Part shown: positions 6,391-10,364 of the stretch, one piece after another
How the letters are laid out: every line of letters starts with the position of its first letter
How positions within the stretch are numbered: position 1 is the stretch's first letter
Assembly (NCBI RefSeq): GCF_000718635.1
Contig: NZ_JOBF01000050.1
Span: 1-10,364 of the forward strand
DNA: 10,364 nucleotides
From: Streptomyces varsoviensis
GTDB lineage: Bacteria; Actinomycetota; Actinomycetes; Streptomycetales; Streptomycetaceae
Direction: 5' to 3'
Notes under the pieces: generated by a model
Seen by the model: the letters and a program-made list of their open reading frames with translations, nothing else
The model's database searches: none
Told to the model about the DNA's origin: nothing
Made by a program: the position numbers and the translations under genes

Positions 6391-6419
6391 CGGCCGGCGC
6401 CCAGCCGGGGCGCCGGCCG
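6391..6419 (+). promoter_or_regulatory. Intra-operonic 12-bp GC hairpin before shc
   Basis: CGGCCGGCGCCC (6391-6402), a 5-nt loop and GGGCGCCGGCCG (6408-6419) form a perfect 12-bp stem in the only sizeable gap (111 nt, 6358-6468) of the operon. There is no T run after it. It could be a partial terminator lowering shc-hpnH transcription, an mRNA processing or stabilising stem, or the end of a first unit if shc has its own promoter. The rest of the gap shows only the ribosome site AAGGGGAAG before shc. Confidence 0.6.
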
Positions 6420-6468
6420 ACGGAAGCCCCAGGACGGCAGATGAAGACGTACTGCAGAAGGGGAAGCC

Positions 6469-8460
6469 ATGACAGCGACGACCGACGGAAGCACCGGGGC
6501 AGCCGACCCCCGGGCGACCGCGGCCAGCGAGAGAATCGCTTTGAACCGTGAAACACCCGAGGTGTTCGCGGCTGCCGAGCGGGCCACCACCCGCGCCGTC
6601 GAACACCTTTTGGCACAGCAGGACCCGCAGGGCTGGTGGAAGGGCGACCTGGAGACGAACGTCACCATGGACGCCGAGGATCTCCTCCTCCGTCAGTTCC
6701 TGGGTATCCAAGACGAGAAGACGACAAAAGCGGCCGGTGCGTTCATCCGATCGCAGCAGCGACCGGACGGCACCTGGGCCACCTTCTACGGTGGACCCGG
6801 TGAGCTCTCGACCACCATCGAGGCCTACGTGGCCCTGCGGCTCGCCGGCGACGCGCCGGACGAGACCCACATGGCCGCCGCGGCCGCGTGGATCCGCGGC
6901 AAGGGCGGCATCGCCGCCTCCCGCGTGTTCACCCGCATCTGGCTGGCCCTGTTCGGCTGGTGGAAGTGGGAGGACCTGCCGGAACTGCCACCGGAGATCG
7001 TGTATCTGCCGAAGCGGTTCCCGCTCAACCTCTACGATTTCGGCTGCTGGGCCCGGCAGACCATCGTGCCGCTCACCGTCGTCTCGGCGCTGCGACCCGT
7101 ACGGCCCGCGCCGTTCCCGCTCGACGAGCTGCACACCGACCCGCTCCGGCCCAACCCGCCGCGGCCGATGGCACCGGCCGCGAGCTGGGACGGCGCGTTC
7201 CAGCGGCTGGACAAGGCGCTGCACGCCTACCGCAAGTTCACCGTCCGCCCGCTGCGCCGCGCGGCCCTGAGGTCCGCGGCGCGCTGGATCATCGAGCGGC
7301 AGGAGAACGACGGCTGCTGGGGCGGCATCCAGCCGCCGGCCGTCTACTCCGTCATCGCCCTGCACCTCCTCGGCTACGACCTCGACCACCCGGTGCTGCG
7401 CGCCGGACTCGAATCGCTGGACCGGTTCGCGGTGTGGAACGAGGACGGCAGCCGGATGATCGAGGCGTGCCAGTCCCCGGTCTGGGACACCTGCCTCGCC
7501 ACCATCGCGCTCGCCGACGCGGGCGTGCCCGCCGACCACCCGGCGCTGGTCAAGGCCGCCGGCTGGATGGTGGACGAGCAGATCCAGCGGCCCGGCGACT
7601 GGTCCGTCAAGCGCCCGGAGCTGGCCCCCGGCGGCTGGGCCTTCGAGTTCCACAACGACAACTACCCGGACATCGACGACACCGCCGAGGTCGTACTCGC
7701 CCTCAAGCGGGTGCGCCACCCCGACGCCGAGCGCGTCGACGACGCCGTCCGCCGGGCCGTCCGCTGGAACCTCGGCATGCAGTCGAAGAACGGCGCGTGG
7801 GCCGCCTTCGACGTCGACAACACCAGCCCGCTCCCGAACCGGCTGCCGTTCTGCGACTTCGGCGAGGTCATCGACCCGCCGTCCTCGGACGTCACCGCCC
7901 ACGTGGTGGAGATGCTCGCCGCCGTCGGCCTCCAGCACGACCCGCGCACCCGGCGCGGCATCGACTGGCTCCTCGCGGAGCAGGAGGAGAACGGCGCGTG
8001 GTTCGGCCGCTGGGGCGTCAACTACGTCTACGGCACCGGCTCCGTGCTCCCCGCGCTCGTGGCCGTCGGCATCCCGACCTCGCACCGGGCCATCCGACGC
8101 GCCGTCACCTGGCTCGAAGGGGCGCAGAACGACGACGGCGGCTGGGGTGAGGACCTGCGCTCGTACGCCGACCCCGAGTGGGTCGGGCGCGGCGTCTCCT
8201 CCGCCTCGCAGACCGCCTGGGCGCTGATGGCGCTCCTCGCGGCCGGCGAGCGGGAGAGCGAGGCCGTCGAGCGCGGTGTCGCCTGGCTGGCCGAGACCCA
8301 GCTTCCGGACGGGTCCTGGGACGAGCCGTACTTCACCGGTACGGGCTTCCCCTGGGACTTCTCCATCAACTACCACCTGTACCGGCAGGTCTTCCCCGTC
8401 ACGGCCCTGGGCCGCTACGTCCACGGAGACCTCTTCACCGCCGGCCGTCAGGAGAGCTGA
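6469..8460 (+). CDS. shc: Squalene-hopene cyclase
   Basis: Cyclises squalene to hop-22(29)-ene and hopan-22-ol, the step that makes the pentacyclic skeleton. Class II triterpene cyclase of 663 residues, normal for bacterial SHC; a monotopic enzyme dipping into the inner face of the membrane. The protonating DXDDTA motif is PDIDDTAEVVLALKR with D401, D403 and D404. Seven QW-type repeats are visible, starting near residues 50 (QDPQGWW), 96 (QRPDGTW), 278 (QENDGCW), 438 (QSKNGAW), 505 (QEENGAW), 553 (QNDDGGW) and 611 (QLPDGSW). Also typical are NLYDFGCWARQTIVPL and the C-terminal FPWDFSINYHLYRQVFP. ATG 6469 follows AAGGGG at a good distance. The first about 25 residues (TATTDGSTGAADPR) are a flexible leader. 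The stop overlaps the hpnG start as TGATG. Also named hopE. Nothing essential appears missing. Confidence 0.97.
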   Translation: MTATTDGSTGAADPRATAASERIALNRETPEVFAAAERATTRAVEHLLAQQDPQGWWKGDLETNVTMDAEDLLLRQFLGIQDEKTTKAAGAFIRSQQRPDGTWATFYGGPGELSTTIEAYVALRLAGDAPDETHMAAAAAWIRGKGGIAASRVFTRIWLALFGWWKWEDLPELPPEIVYLPKRFPLNLYDFGCWARQTIVPLTVVSALRPVRPAPFPLDELHTDPLRPNPPRPMAPAASWDGAFQRLDKALHAYRKFTVRPLRRAALRSAARWIIERQENDGCWGGIQPPAVYSVIALHLLGYDLDHPVLRAGLESLDRFAVWNEDGSRMIEACQSPVWDTCLATIALADAGVPADHPALVKAAGWMVDEQIQRPGDWSVKRPELAPGGWAFEFHNDNYPDIDDTAEVVLALKRVRHPDAERVDDAVRRAVRWNLGMQSKNGAWAAFDVDNTSPLPNRLPFCDFGEVIDPPSSDVTAHVVEMLAAVGLQHDPRTRRGIDWLLAEQEENGAWFGRWGVNYVYGTGSVLPALVAVGIPTSHRAIRRAVTWLEGAQNDDGGWGEDLRSYADPEWVGRGVSSASQTAWALMALLAAGERESEAVERGVAWLAETQLPDGSWDEPYFTGTGFPWDFSINYHLYRQVFPVTALGRYVHGDLFTAGRQES

Positions 8461-9110
8461 TGGCACCAGGCACGGGCGCCCCCGGACCCGCACCGCTGCT
8501 GATCGCCTGCGCGCTCGGCATCGAACGCCTCGCGCTGCGCGGCGACCGAAGCGACGCGGCCGGGCCCGTGACCGTACTGCGCACCGGAATGGGGCCCCTG
8601 GCGGCGGAACGTGCCGTCGCACAGGCGCTCGGCGACGAGGCGGCGGCCGGCCGGACCGCCGTCATCGCCACCGGCTTCTGCGCCGGCCTGGTCCCCGGGA
8701 TGCACCCGGGCGACCTCGTCGTCGCGGGGGAGACCCGAGACCCCACCGGTCGTATCGAGTGCGTGGGCACCGAGCGGCTCGCCAAAGAGCTCGCCCGGGC
8801 CGCGCCGGAGCGCACCATCCACACGGGCCCGCTGGTGGGCTCGGACCACGTCGTACGGGGCGCCGAACGCGCCGCCCTGCACAGCGCGGGGGCCATCGCG
8901 GTGGACATGGAGTCCGCCGCGACGCTCCGCGCCGCCACCCGCGTCGGACCCCGTCCGGTTGCGGCGGTACGAGTGATCGTGGACGCTCCGGAACATGAAC
9001 TCGTCCGAATCGGGACCTTGCGCGGCGGAATATCAGCATTCCGTGTACTACGCACTGTCCTTCCGGCTTTCTATGAATGGCACCGTTCTTTGTTGCTCCC
9101 CAGGAGGTGA
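8460..9110 (+). CDS. hpnG: Adenosylhopane nucleoside phosphorylase HpnG
   Basis: Purine-nucleoside-phosphorylase-like enzyme, 216 residues, that releases adenine from adenosylhopane to give (phospho)ribosylhopane, the route to bacteriohopanetetrol and other extended hopanoids. Family marks are LRTGMGPLAAERAV (40-53), ATGFCAGLVPGMHPGDLVVA (70-89, phosphate/ribose side), the AIAVDMESAA block (M150-E151-S152, the family's ribose-binding glutamate) and RVIVDAPEHEL with D175. ATG 8460 overlaps the shc stop (TGATG), with AGGAG just upstream inside shc. The stop lies in the AGGAGGTGA ribosome site of hpnH. The last 100 nt are richer in A/T and contain TTG, TCT and TAT codons unlike the rest. The alternative call is an MTA/SAH nucleosidase, but the place between shc and hpnH makes HpnG much more likely. 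Confidence 0.92.
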   Translation: MAPGTGAPGPAPLLIACALGIERLALRGDRSDAAGPVTVLRTGMGPLAAERAVAQALGDEAAAGRTAVIATGFCAGLVPGMHPGDLVVAGETRDPTGRIECVGTERLAKELARAAPERTIHTGPLVGSDHVVRGAERAALHSAGAIAVDMESAATLRAATRVGPRPVAAVRVIVDAPEHELVRIGTLRGGISAFRVLRTVLPAFYEWHRSLLLPRR

Positions 9111-9115
9111 GCTAG

Positions 9116-10138
9116 ATGGCCATGCCGCTCCGCCAGTCCATCCGGGTCGGAACGTATCTCTTTGAACAGAAGCTGCGGAAGCGGGACAAGTTCCCACTGA
9201 TCGTCGAGCTCGAACCGCTCTTTGCCTGCAATCTCTCCTGTGAGGGCTGTGGCAAGATCCAGCACCCGGCCGGGGTGCTGAAGCAGCGCATGCCGGTCGC
9301 GCAGGCCGTCGGCGCAGTGCTGGAGTCGGGTGCGCCGATGGTCTCCATCGCCGGCGGCGAGCCGCTGATGCATCCGCAGATCGACGAGATCGTCCGGCAG
9401 CTCGTGGCGAAGAAGAAGTACGTCTTCCTCTGCACCAACGCGATGCTGCTGCGCAAGAAGATCGAGAAGTTCACACCCTCCCCGTATTTCGCCTTCGCGG
9501 TCCACATCGACGGGATGCGCGAGCGCCACGACGAGTCCGTGGCCAAGGAAGGCGTATTCGACGAAGCCGTCGCCGCGATCAAGGAAGCCAAGCGGCGCGG
9601 CTTCCGGGTCACCACCAACTCGACCTTCTTCAATACCGACACCCCCCAGACCATCATCGAGGTCCTCAACTACCTCAATGACGATCTGAAGGTGGACGAG
9701 ATGATGCTCTCGCCCGCCTACGCTTACGAGAAGGCCCCCGACCAGGACCACTTCCTGGGCGTCGAGCAGACCCGTGAGCTGTTCAAGAAGGCATTCGCCG
9801 GCGGCAACCGGCGGCGCTGGAGGCTCAACCACAGCCCCCTCTTCCTCGACTTCCTGGAAGGCAAGGCGGACTTCCCCTGCACCGCCTGGGCGATCCCCAA
9901 CTACTCGCTCTTCGGCTGGCAGCGGCCCTGCTATCTGATGAGCGACGGGTACGTGCCCACGTACCAGGAGCTGATCGAGAAGACCGACTGGAGCAAGTAC
10001 GGCCGAGGCAAGGACCCGCGCTGCGACAACTGCATGGCGCACTGCGGTTACGAGCCGACAGCCGTCCTCGCCACCATGGGCTCCCTGAAGGAGTCCCTGC
10101 GCGCCGCCCGCGAGACCGTCGCCGGGAACCGGGGCTGA
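9116..10138 (+). CDS. hpnH: Adenosylhopane synthase HpnH, radical SAM
   Basis: Radical SAM enzyme, 340 residues, that adds the 5'-deoxyadenosyl radical to the side chain of hopene to form adenosylhopane, the first step of C35 hopanoid synthesis. The [4Fe-4S] site is [11 protein letters not shown] with C38, C42 and C45 (CX3CX2C), preceded by LIVELEPLF. The SAM contact block is [11 protein letters not shown] (77-87). The C-terminal part carries further cysteines, C255, C272 and the cluster [12 protein letters not shown] (C303, C306, C310), matching the DUF3463 domain usual in HpnH. ATG 9116 follows a near-perfect AGGAGGTGA at 9102-9110 that overlaps the hpnG stop, the strongest ribosome site in the window. 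The N-terminal [20 protein letters not shown] is the normal HpnH start. It ends 4 nt before ispG. Confidence 0.95.
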   Translation: MAMPLRQSIRVGTYLFEQKLRKRDKFPLIVELEPLFACNLSCEGCGKIQHPAGVLKQRMPVAQAVGAVLESGAPMVSIAGGEPLMHPQIDEIVRQLVAKKKYVFLCTNAMLLRKKIEKFTPSPYFAFAVHIDGMRERHDESVAKEGVFDEAVAAIKEAKRRGFRVTTNSTFFNTDTPQTIIEVLNYLNDDLKVDEMMLSPAYAYEKAPDQDHFLGVEQTRELFKKAFAGGNRRRWRLNHSPLFLDFLEGKADFPCTAWAIPNYSLFGWQRPCYLMSDGYVPTYQELIEKTDWSKYGRGKDPRCDNCMAHCGYEPTAVLATMGSLKESLRAARETVAGNRG

Positions 10139-10142
10139 CGCC

Positions 10143-10364
10143 ATGACCGCTGTGGGCCCTGTCTCGCTGGGGCTCCCCGACGTACCGGTCCGACCGCTGG
10201 CGACGCGCCGCGCATCGCGGCGCATCCAGGTCGGACCGGTCCCCGTCGGCGGAGGCGCCCCGATCTCGGTGCAGTCGATGACGACGACGGTGACGGCGGA
10301 TGTCGGTGCGACGTTGCAGCAGATCGCCGAGTTGACGGCGGCGGGTTGTCAGATCGTGCGGGTG
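10143..10364 (+). CDS. ispG: HMBPP synthase IspG (GcpE), 5' part only
   Basis: The first 74 codons of 4-hydroxy-3-methylbut-2-enyl diphosphate synthase, the penultimate MEP-pathway enzyme that makes HMBPP for IPP and DMAPP. The protein starts [13 protein letters not shown] and then shows [21 protein letters not shown], followed by [28 protein letters not shown], the conserved N-terminal strand of the IspG TIM barrel. The [4Fe-4S] cysteines are beyond the window. ATG 10143 is 4 nt after the hpnH stop; the upstream GGGGCTGA is only a fair ribosome site. Its presence in a hopanoid operon fits a second, pathway-dedicated ispG copy that raises C5 supply, as known in Streptomyces. From about 10270 the codons shift to G-ending ones (ACG, GTG, GCG, TTG), unlike the C-ending hopanoid genes. 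A nested hairpin lies over codons 15-33. Confidence 0.93.
   Translation, partial: MTAVGPVSLGLPDVPVRPLATRRASRRIQVGPVPVGGGAPISVQSMTTTVTADVGATLQQIAELTAAGCQIVRV
10184..10240 (+). repeat. Nested inverted repeat inside the 5' end of ispG
   Basis: The outer arms ACCGGTCCGACC (10184-10195) and GGTCGGACCGGT (10229-10240) are perfectly complementary over 12 bp. Between them lies an inner hairpin, GCGCCGCG (10205-10212), loop CAT and CGCGGCGC (10216-10223), 8 bp with no mismatch. Both stems can form at once in the mRNA. The sequence is coding ([18 protein letters not shown]), so protein constraints alone would not require it. Confidence 0.6.

Noticed and set aside
6441..6550. ATG at 6441 before shc as a small ORF
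   Set aside because: It has no proper ribosome site and runs out of frame into shc; the sequence there is explained by the shc ribosome site.
4786..8622. Uninterrupted antisense frame of 1278 codons across four genes
   Set aside because: Long open antisense frames are expected where third positions are nearly all G/C. The translation is low-complexity, shows no domain, and lies opposite well-identified hpnE, prenyl synthase, shc and hpnG.
1..10364. tRNA/rRNA genes, CRISPR array, insertion sequences, phage or integrase signals, in-frame TTA (bldA) codons
   Set aside because: Looked for and not seen. No regular repeats or transposase motifs, and the few TTA trinucleotides noticed in genes (for example near 3166 and 5276) are out of frame.

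Overview
The window looks like a Streptomyces chromosome, or that of a close high-GC actinomycete. GC is very high, third codon positions are almost all G or C, GTG starts are common, and genes overlap by ATGA, GTGA or TGATG. Most of it (about 1.65 kb to the end) is the first two thirds of a hopanoid (squalene-hopene) biosynthetic operon. Its gene order matches, from memory, the S. coelicolor cluster around SCO6759 to SCO6771.

Left edge (1-1282): a pair of genes for a polysaccharide/teichoic-acid type ABC exporter. The permease reads through from the window edge. The ATPase after it is broken. Its N-terminus, Walker A segment and C-terminal tail survive, but two out-of-frame deletions remove the linker before Walker A and the whole signature/Walker B/H-loop region. 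A perfect 12-bp GC hairpin (1328-1356) then closes this unit.

Control region (1283-1711): no protein gene of normal size. It holds the terminator, a short A/T-rich palindrome (1403-1414), a GTAC-rich double palindrome that looks like a repressor operator (1477-1511), and a possible 21-residue leader ORF. The stop of that leader overlaps the GTG start of hpnC.

Hopanoid operon (1712 to end, all +): hpnC, hpnD, a 33-codon microprotein gene probably of the DUF6380 type, hpnE, a polyprenyl diphosphate synthase, shc, hpnG, hpnH and the start of ispG. The prenyl synthase supplies FPP. HpnD and HpnC join two FPP via presqualene diphosphate to hydroxysqualene, and HpnE reduces this to squalene. SHC cyclises squalene to hopene/hopanol. 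HpnH adds a 5'-deoxyadenosyl group, and HpnG cleaves adenine to start the ribosyl/bacteriohopanetetrol side chain. IspG feeds the MEP pathway that makes the C5 precursors. Every junction is an overlap or a gap of at most 5 nt, except one 111-nt gap before shc that carries a second perfect 12-bp hairpin.

The pathway itself is well described. The less explained items are the microprotein between hpnD and hpnE, the coupled leader ORF and operator upstream of hpnC, the intra-operonic hairpin before shc, the nested hairpin inside the 5' end of ispG, an A/T-rich rare-codon island over the catalytic motif of hpnD, and the decayed (or mis-assembled) ABC ATPase. I see no tRNA, rRNA, CRISPR array, insertion sequence or integrase.
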